DNA from: Candidatus Aalborgicola danicus
GTDB lineage: Bacteria > Pseudomonadota > Gammaproteobacteria > Burkholderiales > Burkholderiaceae_C
Direction of reading: 5' to 3'
DNA: 29,829 bases
NCBI GenBank assembly: GCA_016703945.1
Contig: JADJBC010000028.1
Span: forward strand, 1-29,829
Below, one piece after another: positions 10,162 to 17,900 of the stretch (its first letter is position 1; every line of letters begins with the position of its first letter). The translations under genes were made by a program, and so were the position numbers. The notes under the pieces were generated by a model. It ran no database searches and was not told the origin of the DNA. It was given only the letters and a program-made list of their open reading frames with translations.

Positions 10162-10188
10162 GATTGAGCGACAAGCGAGCGCTCAATC
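10162..10188. repeat. Hairpin in the oriIS-side end of IS91 copy 1
   Basis: Arms GATTGAGCG and CGCTCAATC are perfectly complementary over 9 bases, with a 9-base loop, 84 bases after the transposase stop and 83 bases before the element end. It is conserved in copy 2 at 13942-13968. IS91 origins usually carry such subterminal structure; without a T-tract it is a poor terminator. Confidence 0.55.
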
Positions 10189-10319
10189 TGCCTTGGTCTG
10201 CCTTGGCCGACGTGTTTCGAAGCCAAAGACTCGTGCCATACTTGGCCTCATGCGGTTGAATTTCCTATCCGGGCCCGTTGCGCTTGTCGGTGCGGCCACG
10301 GTGCCCGTGCGGAGTACGC

Positions 10320-10919
10320 GTTTGACAACCTGTCTACCGCACTGGGCGAGCGGAGACCTCTACCAGTGCCATGGGGTTCATTTCTGGTGTTCCCTGCCAC
10401 CTGGGCGGTGCCCCTTCGGTATCCCGTGGCAGATGCTGAAGTCGTGGGCCTGATCGACCTGCTGTACCAGTACTGGGTGCCAGCACCGAGCTGATTGGAC
10501 CCGACTGAACCTGCTTGGATGATAACCGCATTCGCTGCGTGACCACGCCGCCCAGGACTTTGCGTAACGGCGTAGACAGTGCGGCTTGGGTGCGTTCTGG
10601 GCGGCCAGACTCACGGCGGCTTTCCAGCCGGGTGATGCTGACAAGCGCCAACTGTTCAAGCTGGGTGTGGGCTATCAGCTGACGCCTCAATGAACCTGCG
10701 GCAGTACTTCCGCGGCAAGCAATCAGGCTCGGTCAACGGCACGTCTAATGGCAACGTCACTATGTCGCCGTGGCAGATCTATGCATTCAGCAAGCGCACC
10801 GACGCCTACTTTGGCGTAGACCACACCAGCATCAGCGGCGGCACTGCGGTGGTGCTCGACACCGCCGCGGCGCTCGCAGCCGTACCGGTATCACCGCTGG
10901 TATTCGTCACCGCTTCTAA
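10320..10919 (+). pseudogene. Gram-negative (GBP-type) outer-membrane porin, 3' remnant
   Basis: The C-terminal part is plain. ADKRQLFKLGVGYQLTP reads up to about 10690, then a frame change gives YFRGKQSGSVNGTSNGNV, then YAFSKRTDAYFGVDHTSISG. Finally, in another frame, GITAGIRHRF ends at TAA 10917-10919; the terminal Phe is the classic signal for outer-membrane beta-barrel assembly. Upstream, DNRIR near 10520 and VVGLIDLLYQ near 10440-10470 fit the middle of such porins, but less certainly. The N-terminus and signal peptide are absent: the right end of IS91 copy 1 lies at 10271. Porins of this family form trimeric diffusion channels. It is followed by its own terminator. Confidence 0.72.
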
Positions 10920-10970
10920 TCACTGGTGGGGAAAACGCCGCTCTGGCAACAGAGTGGCGCAGGTTTCAAG

Positions 10971-11008
10971 AAAACCGGGTCGCCAGCGATAGTGATCCGG
11001 TTTTTTTC
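10971..11008 (+). terminator. Rho-independent terminator after porin remnant
   Basis: The arms AAAACCGG (10971-10978) and CCGGTTTT (10997-11004) are followed by a T-rich run to 11008. It sits 52 bases after the porin stop. The remaining gene-free stretch to about 11250 shows only a short direct repeat (CCCAAGAAAAA twice, near 11040-11060) and a weak GC-rich hairpin before TTTTTT at 11099-11104. Confidence 0.8.
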
Positions 11009-11250
11009 TTTTCAGACAGCGACCCCAATTTCCAGGACACCCAAGAAAAACCCAAGAAAAACCCAAAGCCCATCCCAACCCGCAAGGGCGCGAGAGGGGT
11101 TTTTTCAGGTGCCCGCGGGGTAGAACGGTTGGCACCTTTCCTGCATGGGAGGCTGGCTGGCACGGGCGTTTTCGGCGTCGTGCGCTCGAAACCAAGGGTC
11201 ATCGCCACAAACTTCCCTGTTAGCATGGTCCATCATTCTTTGTCTTTCTG

Positions 11251-12016
11251 ATGCTTGCCTTTTTTTGCGGCGCCTGATTCAGGCGGTCAGCGACGGTCAC
11301 GGTGGCCTTCATTGCCTTCAGGCCGCCGCTGCTGCTCAAGGGTGCGTTGCTGGTGTTGTGTGTGGGCAGTGTGGTCTGGCTGAATCGCCAGGCCGTTGCC
11401 CCTGCCAACGCGGTGGGAGTGGCAGCTTGAACCCGGACGCCTTGTCGGATCTGGTGCTGCTGCTGGTGTGTGCCGCTGTCCTGTGGTTTCACCTGCGCCA
11501 GCGGCCTGCTGTGGCAATGGCTGCCGGCCTGATCGGTTTGGCGGCCTGCCTGGGTGTGCGTGGTATTCGGGCTGGGCCGAGATGCTGGGGCCACACCGTT
11601 TCACCAGCCTGCTGGCCGCCCGTGCTGCGTTTCCGTTGCTTGCATCAGGCCTGTGTTGGCCGGATGCGCCGCTGGCCCGCACGTGGCGCGGCGGTCGGGC
11701 GTTTTGTGCTGGTCGTGGGGGCGTCGGCATCGTGCTGACGCTGGCCGGTCTGGCGCTCTGGTCGCAGGTGGTGCCGGGTGTGTGTGCGCTGGTGATTGCC
11801 TGGACGGCGGTGCAGCAGCGCAATACCTGGGGCTTGGCGGGCACGCTGGCTTTGCTGGGCAGCTTTGTGGTGGCGGCTACTGGCAAGGCCGACAGCAACT
11901 ACCTGGGCTTGTTCAACACCGTGCAATTGATGCACTACACCCTGGCGCTGGCCTTGGCGTTGCTGGCGGTGGGGGCTACGCGCACACCACAAAACCAGCA
12001 GCTCGCGGCTGCCTGA
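11251..12016 (+). pseudogene. Integral membrane protein of unknown function, frameshifted
   Basis: No family is recognised. Several hydrophobic segments appear in order but in different frames: PLLLKGALLVLCVGSVVWL near 11320-11380, DLVLLLVCAAVLWFHL near 11445-11500, AVAMAAGLIGLAACLGV near 11510-11560, GIVLTLAGLALWSQVVPGVC near 11725-11790, and GLAGTLALLGSFVVAAT then YTLALALALLAVGA near 11830-11980. The last frame is open for about 300 bases to the TGA at 12014-12016. This suggests a protein of about 250 residues with five or six membrane helices. The 5' end is uncertain: an ATG at 11251 meets an in-frame TGA at 11275 just after a T7 run, so a homopolymer error is likely. It converges on the cobA fragment. 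Confidence 0.5.
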
Positions 12017-12020
12017 ACGC

Positions 12021-12143
12021 TCAGGCGGTGCGCGTCTGGCCCAAGGGGTCCCGTTCGGGGACCTGGGCTGCGGCCAGCAGGCCCCGCATCACATCACCGG
12101 CCACGATGACACTGGGGCTGGCCAGGCCTTCGCGGGCGATGGT
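12021..12143 (-). pseudogene. cobA: Uroporphyrinogen-III C-methyltransferase (SUMT), last 41 codons
   Basis: On the minus strand 40 residues are open from the IS91 boundary to the stop at 12021-12023. They begin TIAREGLASPSVIVAGDVMR and match the conserved C-terminal strand-helix of CobA/CysG-type SUMT, the SAM-dependent enzyme leading to sirohaem and cobalamin. Everything upstream is missing because IS91 copy 2 starts at 12144. The match is short but characteristic. Confidence 0.6.
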
Positions 12144-12147
12144 GGTA

Positions 12148-12171
12148 ATAACTGTATAAATGTACAGTTAT
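12148..12171. promoter_or_regulatory. LexA (SOS) box at left end of IS91 copy 2
   Basis: This is identical to the box in copy 1: core at 12152-12167 within a perfect 9-base inverted repeat. Because the flanks outside the element differ, the box belongs to the element itself. An ATG at 12170 immediately follows and opens a 43-codon frame beginning MRPYATPIKALHHAHVYSS that overlaps the region before the transposase. Confidence 0.65.
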
Positions 12172-12255
12172 GCGCCCCTATGCCACGCCCATCAAGGCGT
12201 TGCACCATGCACACGTCTACAGCTCAGTCGCACGCAAGGCCACAATCGCACCACC

Positions 12256-13855
12256 ATGCGGGCCGCAGCGCAGGCTGCCGCCGCCCCAGCTGCAGCAGTA
12301 GCCAAACCCAAACTCTTCAACCCGCGCCACCCCGAGCGCACGCTGCTCTACCAAACCATAGCAGAACACTTCGAGACTTGGCATGAGCTGGCCAGTGCAG
12401 GCCAGTTCGACGGCCAGGGCGACCATCACACCCCTAAGTCTTATGTTCGCCAAGCCTTTCGTAAGTATCTGGAGTGCGGCATCTTCGCCCACGGCTTTGC
12501 CCGGGCGTGGTGTGACGATTGTGGTCACGACTATTTTGTCGCCTTCTCCTGCAAAGGCCAGGTGTCTGCCCTCGTGCAACACCCGGCGCATGGTGGAAAC
12601 GGCGGCGCACCTCACGGACCACGTCTTTCCTCGCCTGCCGGTGCGCCAGTGGGTGCTGTCGGTTCCGAAGCGGCTACGCTACTTTATGCAGCGCGACGGG
12701 CCAGTGCTCAACATGGTGCTGCGCATCTTCCTGCGCGTTATTGCGCAAAGCCAATCTGCCAATTGCCCCGGTGCAGCGGACGTGAACAATGCTGCCCTGC
12801 ACATCGGCGCTGTGGCCTTTATCCACCGGTTCGGCTCCAGCCTGAACGAGCATGTGCACTTCCACGTCTGCGTGGTCGATGGGAGTGTTTGAGCAAGTGC
12901 CGGGCGAGGGCGATGCCGATGCCCAGGAGGCAGCCATCCCGGCGGGCGTGCTTTTCCACCCGGCCACAGGCGTGGATGCGGATGCCGTAGCCCAGGTGCA
13001 AGCTACCTTGCGCAAACGCATCCTGCGCGCCTTCGTGGGCCGGGGCCTGCTGGAGAGCTGTGACGCCAAAGACATGCTGGCCTACCAGCATAGCGGGCTT
13101 TTCGGTCGATGCCGGGGTGTGCATCGAAGCGCACGACCGCGCAGCCCTGGAACGCCTGCTGCGCTACTGCGCCCGCCCACCCTTTGCCATGGAACGTCTG
13201 CGCAAAGAGGGCGCTGCGCTGGTGTACCGCTGTGCCAAGCAGCGCAGCGAGCCCACCAGCGACAAGCGCGGTGCCAAGGCAGATGAGCTGACCCTCACGC
13301 CACTGGAGCTGATCGACCGCATTGCCGCCCTGGTGCCACCACCGCGCACCCACCGGCACCGCTACTTTGGTGTGCTGGCACCGAACTCGCCGCTCAGGGC
13401 TGCGGCGGTGGCGCTGGCGACACCACAACAACCGATCAAGCAAGTCGTGGTGCAGACCGAGCCAGCCGCCACGGGCGAGGGCGTGCCTGCAGTGGCACCG
13501 CTGGGCCACGCGATCCCACCCACGCCCGAACCTGCGCCACCCAAGCGCGCACCGGCACACTACCTGTGGGCGGTGTTGATCGCCCGTATTTACGAAGTGT
13601 TCCCGCTGCTGTGCCCAATCTGCGGTGGTCAGATGCGCCTGATCGCGTTCATTACCGAGGGCACGCAGATCAGGCGGATTCTGGATCACATCGGCGTCGA
13701 CTCAGAACCTCCGCAAATTTCCCCCGGCACGCGGACCGCCGTTGTGGGATGACTGCGATGCGCATGTCGGTGAGGGTATCGAAGTCGAGCCAGACTGGGA
13801 TCTGGCGGCACAACCCGCACCCGACTACGAAGTGGACCAGCGCGTCAATTGGTAA
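12256..13855 (+). pseudogene. tnpA: IS91-family transposase, copy 2 (four frameshifts)
   Basis: This is the same protein as copy 1. The ATG at 12256 opens MRAAAQAAAAPAAAVAKPKL, and the frame runs through LYQTIAEHFETWHELASAGQ and the first cysteine cluster. Relative to copy 1 there are losses in the GGCCGGGGTG and GCCCCTCG runs near 12560-12572, an extra A near 12884, an extra G near 13095 and an extra C near 13725, nearly all in or next to homopolymers. The PAPPKRAPAHYLWAVLIARI joint near 13540-13580 is in frame here and broken in copy 1. A correct consensus of the two copies restores one continuous frame ending at TAA 13853-13855, so at least one copy is probably active in reality. Confidence 0.85.
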
Positions 13856-13941
13856 CTGAGCAAGACGGCGGCATCAATCGCTGCGGGGAGTCGCTGCGTG
13901 CGCGCCAGCCCAAAATGCGTATAGCTTCCCCAAGCTCTCGC

Positions 13942-13968
13942 GATTGAGCGACAAGCGAGCGCTCAATC
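13942..13968. repeat. Hairpin in the oriIS-side end of IS91 copy 2
   Basis: This is the same 9-base perfect stem as in copy 1, located between the transposase stop and the right boundary at 14051. Its conservation in position and sequence supports a functional subterminal structure. Confidence 0.55.
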
Positions 13969-14051
13969 TGCCTTGGTCTGCCTTGGCCGACGTGTTTCGA
14001 AGCCAAAGACTCGTGCCATACTTGGCCTCATGCGGTTGAATTTCCTATCCG

Positions 14052-14335
14052 TTGCCGTCGGGCCGGCCGGGGAACTGGATGCCCTTGTCCGGGAGCGTTT
14101 GCACCAGGGTCAACCAGGCCTTTGACGTCCGGCGCGCCGCGCCGAGTTTCCAGACCACTAACGTGTTCCCTGACCGCAGGTACGCCCCCCCCCCCTCCTC
14201 CAGTCCGGGGCTGGGGCTGGAGGCCCCAGACACCTGGTCAGAGTAAAGCTTCTCGCAACCAGCGCCTTTTAGGGCATCGACCTGCAGGTCGAGCTTCTGG
14301 TCTTCAGTCGATACGCGGGCATAGCCGACAAGCAT
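14052..14335 (-). pseudogene. Serine recombinase (Tn3-type resolvase/invertase), N-terminal half
   Basis: The minus-strand ATG at 14333-14335 opens MLVGYARVSTEDQKLDLQVD, with the catalytic Ser in YARVST. ALKGAGCEKLYSDQVSGA, PGLEE, YLRSGNTLVVWKL and LVQTLPDKGIQF follow. These are the hallmarks of the resolvase catalytic domain. The gene stops matching exactly where IS91 copy 2 ends, so the C-terminal dimerisation helix and DNA-binding domain (about 90 residues) are lost. The segment DRLGRS expected after VVWKL is garbled (GAARRTS), and an 11-base C run at 14185-14195 replaces the usual Ala-Leu codons, which suggests sequencing error. Such enzymes resolve transposon cointegrates; this is probably a remnant of a Tn3-family or island element beside the defence operon. 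Confidence 0.85.
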
Positions 14336-14344
14336 GGTGGTCTC

Positions 14345-14480
14345 CGTCTCAAATCTCGTTGCTTAGTGTAGCTATGAGACGATGAAAACGAGACCAGATT
14401 TTGAGACAAGGTCATACTAGAAAGGTGGGTGGTTTTTGGAACCTAGTCTTGAATCTCCCAAAAACGGACATTTTTGAGAC
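14345..14480. promoter_or_regulatory. Putative res-type recombination site / resolvase promoter
   Basis: Directly upstream of the resolvase start are repeated GTCTCA/TGAGAC blocks. An inverted pair is formed by CGTCTCAAATCTCGTT (14345-14360) and AACGAGACCAGATTTTGAGAC (14387-14407, with two extra bases). A middle ATGAGACGAT lies at 14374-14383, and another TTTTTGAGAC at 14471-14480. Multiple related inverted motifs just before a resolvase gene are the usual layout of a res site that also controls the gene. Subsite limits are not certain. Confidence 0.45.
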
Positions 14481-14905
14481 TGAAGTTTCTGTTCATGAAC
14501 TCCTATCGAAGAATAGAGTGCAGTACTTCAAATACAGGTCAGGGCTTGGTTTATCAACCCACGAGCCAGGCTCCATCCGCGTGTGTTCTTCACAATCGTC
14601 GGGCGTGTACAGAGGCAGCATGTCCCAGAAGTCCTCAACGAGACGATTGCTGTATCTGAGTTAGATGTCAGTGCCTTGCGGTTCTCCAAGACATAAATTC
14701 ATTGCATTCCAGCAAGTTCGAGTCCCTCAAAAACCACGAAGGTATCGAATGCAGACATGCGAGCGTCACGTTCTCACATCGGCCAGCGGATGTGTTCGCT
14801 TAACTACCACCCAAGCCTCTGATAATGAAAATTTCGCACTTATAGTGCTGAAGATAGGGGTTGCTACGTAGTGCCCGTCGTCGACCAGTCGGCAGAGTTG
14901 GAAAT
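14481..14905. other. Leader region upstream of the defence-like operon
   Basis: No gene is supported in this stretch. It is AT-richer than its surroundings. The only structure seen is a perfect short palindrome, GCACT-TAT-AGTGC, at 14836-14848, 70 bases before the first gene, which could be an operator or part of a promoter. A minus-strand open stretch near 14540-14640 reads RLVEDFWDMLPLYTPDD but has no recognisable family. Confidence 0.4.
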
Positions 14906-14911
14906 GGGAGA
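14906..14911 (+). promoter_or_regulatory. Ribosome binding site selecting a TTG start
   Basis: GGGAGA at 14906-14911 lies six bases before the TTG at 14918. No ATG or GTG exists in frame near the N-terminus, and the earlier in-frame TTG at 14861 has no such site, so TTG 14918 is the preferred start of the helicase. Confidence 0.6.
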
Positions 14912-14917
14912 AAACGA

Positions 14918-17900
14918 TTGAACGTCTTTGAGTTTCGCCAGAACCTAGTCAACGAGTACGCCGAGTTCACTCGAAGCTTCACGCGCATCAAAGCCGATGA
15001 CATCCGTGCTTTCGTAGACGCGGAGTATGCGTCCCAAAAGTATTGGCCAGAGCCCCTCGTCCAGGTCAATCCAAATTTTCAACCGGGCGGCACGGTCGAG
15101 TCCTTGTGCGAGGCGGGGCAACTCAGTCAAGCCTGCGCCCAGATATTCCGCTTCGGCAAAAGCGCAGCCTCGGCCGGACATTCGTTGCCCCTGTACAAGC
15201 ATCAAGTTGAAGCCATCAGTCTCGCTTCAGCAGGCGAAAGCTACGTCCTGACCACTGGAACAGGCTCAGGCAAGTCCCTGTCGTACTTCATCCCCATCAT
15301 TGACCACTGCCTCAAAGCCAGGCAGGTCGACAAGACTCCTCGAACTCGAGCCATCGTGGTCTACCCGATGAACGCCCTGGCTAACAGCCAGCTGGAGGAA
15401 CTCAAGAAATTCCTGGGCGCTGACCCAGGCACGCGACCGGTCACATTCGGCCGGTTCACGGGGCAAGAAAGCACCGAGGAACGGGAGGCCATGAAGGCCA
15501 ATCCGCCGGACATCTTGCTGACCAACTTCATGATGTTAGAGCTGCTGCTCACTCGGCAGAACGCGATTGACCAGCAAGTCATTGCCAACGCTAAAGGGCT
15601 GAAGTTCTTGGTGCTGGACGAGCTGCACACCTACCGGGGCCGCCAGGGTGCTGATGTGGCCCTTCTCGTGCGCCGGGTTCGTGAAGCCCTGGCTGACCAG
15701 TTGGTCTGCATCGGAACGTCGGCCACCATGGCGACCGATGGCACCGAGGTGGAGCGCAATGCCAAAGTCGCAGAGGTAGCCAGTCGCTTGTTCGGTACCA
15801 AGATTCCGGCGACCAACATCATCACTGAGACGCTAAAGCGCACTACGCCAGAAACCGAGACACTCGAAACCATCAACTCCCGTTTGACGGCGGCCATTCA
15901 AGAGGGGGTACCTCAAGACCTCGATTTTGCGGCCATGGCACAGCACCCAGTCTCCATTTGGGTGGAGTTGACACTAGGTTTGACCTACGAGAGTGGAAAG
16001 CCCCGCCGAGCCAAACCCAAAACCTTGGCACTCGCGGCCGGGTTGCTGGCGGAGGCCTCGGGCCTGGACAAGGAACAATGCAGCGATTATTTGCAGCGCT
16101 TCCTTCTGCGTGCGTACAGCGTCGCCGACCCTTCGGGTAAATCGTTGTTCGCTTTCAAACTGCACCAGTTCATCTCGGGTGGTGGCAAGGTTTTCGCGAC
16201 ACTAGAGGCGCCAGGCCAACGAGCAGTGACTCTGGACGGCCAGCAATTTGTCTCCGGCGACCGCAGCCGAAACCTCTACAACGTTCACTTCTGCCGCGAT
16301 TGTGGGCAAGAGTACATCCCGGTTTGGGACCAGGATGCTGTTGAAGGACGAACCTTCTCAGTTCGCAGTATCGAAGAGCGTGAGCATGAGGACGATGGCG
16401 TCAAGGCGGGCTACCTCATGCCCGATGTATCAGGTGTCTGGGATGAAGCTAATCCGGAAAACTACCCCGAAACTTGGGTTGAAGAGCGAGCCGATGGCGA
16501 GTGGCGTGTAAAGCCACCCCAGAAAAAGTACGTGCCACAGGCCGTCAAAGTTCGGTCAGACGGTGTCCAGACTCAAGAGGGAGGCTTATCCGCTTGGTTC
16601 ATACCGGGCAGCTTCCGTTTCTGTCTGTCCTGTGGCGTAACTCACACCAGCAGCGGCAAAGACTCGCTCCGGCTCACCTCTCTTTCCGGTGAGGGGCGCA
16701 GTTCGGCGACCACGATGCTGACCTTGGCTTCACTGCGCTACCTCTACGAGCAGGACCATGAGCTTTCCCCAGAGGCCAAGAAGGTTCTGGGTTTTTCGGA
16801 CAACCGCCAGGACGCTGCCTTACAGGCTGGGCACTTCAACGACTTCCTTCAAGTCTTGTTGACCCGCGCAGCCTTGTTTTCAGCTCTGGAAGCTGCGCCG
16901 CAGCAAACGCTTTCAGAAAAAGACATAGCCAACTCGGTGTTCGAGTCTTTGGGATTCCACCGCGACGACTACGCAGTACGTGCCGAGTACATGCAGCAGC
17001 CCGACGTCAAGGGCAACAGCCGCCGTCAGGTGCAAGACGCCATGCGGTCCATTCTGGGATATCGGGCGTTCTACGACCTGCGTCGGGGTTGGCGCTTTAA
17101 CAACCCCAACTTGGAACAGTTGGGCTTGATGCAAATCCAGTATCAAGACATTGATGACCTGGCCGCCGATGAGCAAGAGTGGAGTGAAGCGCCCCAGGTT
17201 CTGCGCGCAGCAAAACCTGCCGAGCGGGCGCATGTGCTTCGCTTGCTGTTCGGTTTCATGCGTGAAGGCTTGTGCGTAGCCTCCCGCTACCTGGACCGTA
17301 CGGAGCTTGACCAGCTTCGCACGGTGAGCTTTGCCAACCTGTGCGAGCCCTGGGGCTTCACGGAAGATGAGCGCCCCGTGCCCGCTAAGTGGTTCGTTAC
17401 CAGCCGTCCTAAGGACGACAACAACGCGCGCATCAAGCGGCAAAAGCTGGAGGAGTACCTGGTCATCGGCTCCAGCCGTTCACGACTTGGCAAAGAGCTC
17501 AAGAAAGGCAGCACCTGGGGTGGAGGTAATCCGTTCTACAAAGAAATCAAGGATGCCACCTACGGCGATGTCGTCTCGGCATTGCTCAACGCTGCAGAAA
17601 GCTATGGCCTGGTCCGAAAGGAAGAGACCGACTTCGGGTTGACCGGCTGGCAGCTCAACGGCAGCGCCATGCTCTGGCATGTGGGCAATGGCAGCGCAAC
17701 CAGCCAGGCCCACGAAAACGCGTTTTTCCGCAACCTCTACCGCAACATTGCCAAGCTGCTGAGTGAGCCGGCACACCGTCTGTTCGATTTCGAGGCCCGC
17801 GAACACACAGCACAGGTCGAGCAAGACGACCGCATGGAGCGTGAAGCCCGTTTCCGTTTCACCGACAAAGACCGGGACGAATGGCGTGACAAGCACGGCC

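Larger units (their letters stand above)
8373..10271 (+). mobile_element. IS91-family insertion sequence, copy 1
   Basis: The limits come from comparison with the second copy: the shared sequence begins GGTAATAACTG at 8373 and ends TTTCCTATCCG at 10271, beyond which the two loci differ. The element has no terminal inverted repeats, as expected for rolling-circle IS91 elements. It holds one transposase gene reading left to right, a LexA-box hairpin at the left end and a hairpin (10162-10188) in the transposase-distal end where oriIS would lie. It lies 34 bases beyond the lpdA terminator on one side and beside a porin remnant on the other. The copies differ mainly by short indels. Confidence 0.85.
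12144..14051 (+). mobile_element. IS91-family insertion sequence, copy 2
   Basis: This is a direct repeat of the element at 8373-10271. Its left end abuts a truncated cobA gene and its right end abuts a truncated serine resolvase gene. The two sides therefore belong to different genes, so this copy did not simply insert into one locus: either a deletion or rearrangement occurred at the element (IS91-type one-ended transposition can do this) or the assembly joined two loci at a repeat. The two copies flank 1872 bp and have the same orientation. Confidence 0.85.

Noticed and set aside
11034..11070. CCCAAGAAAAA tandem repeat as a CRISPR or iteron array
   Set aside because: Only two short units without spacers.
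14185..14195. Eleven-base C run as a phase-variable tract in the resolvase
   Set aside because: In homologous resolvases this position encodes Glu-Ala-Leu-Ala without such a run, and the gene is truncated anyway; a sequencing artefact is more likely.
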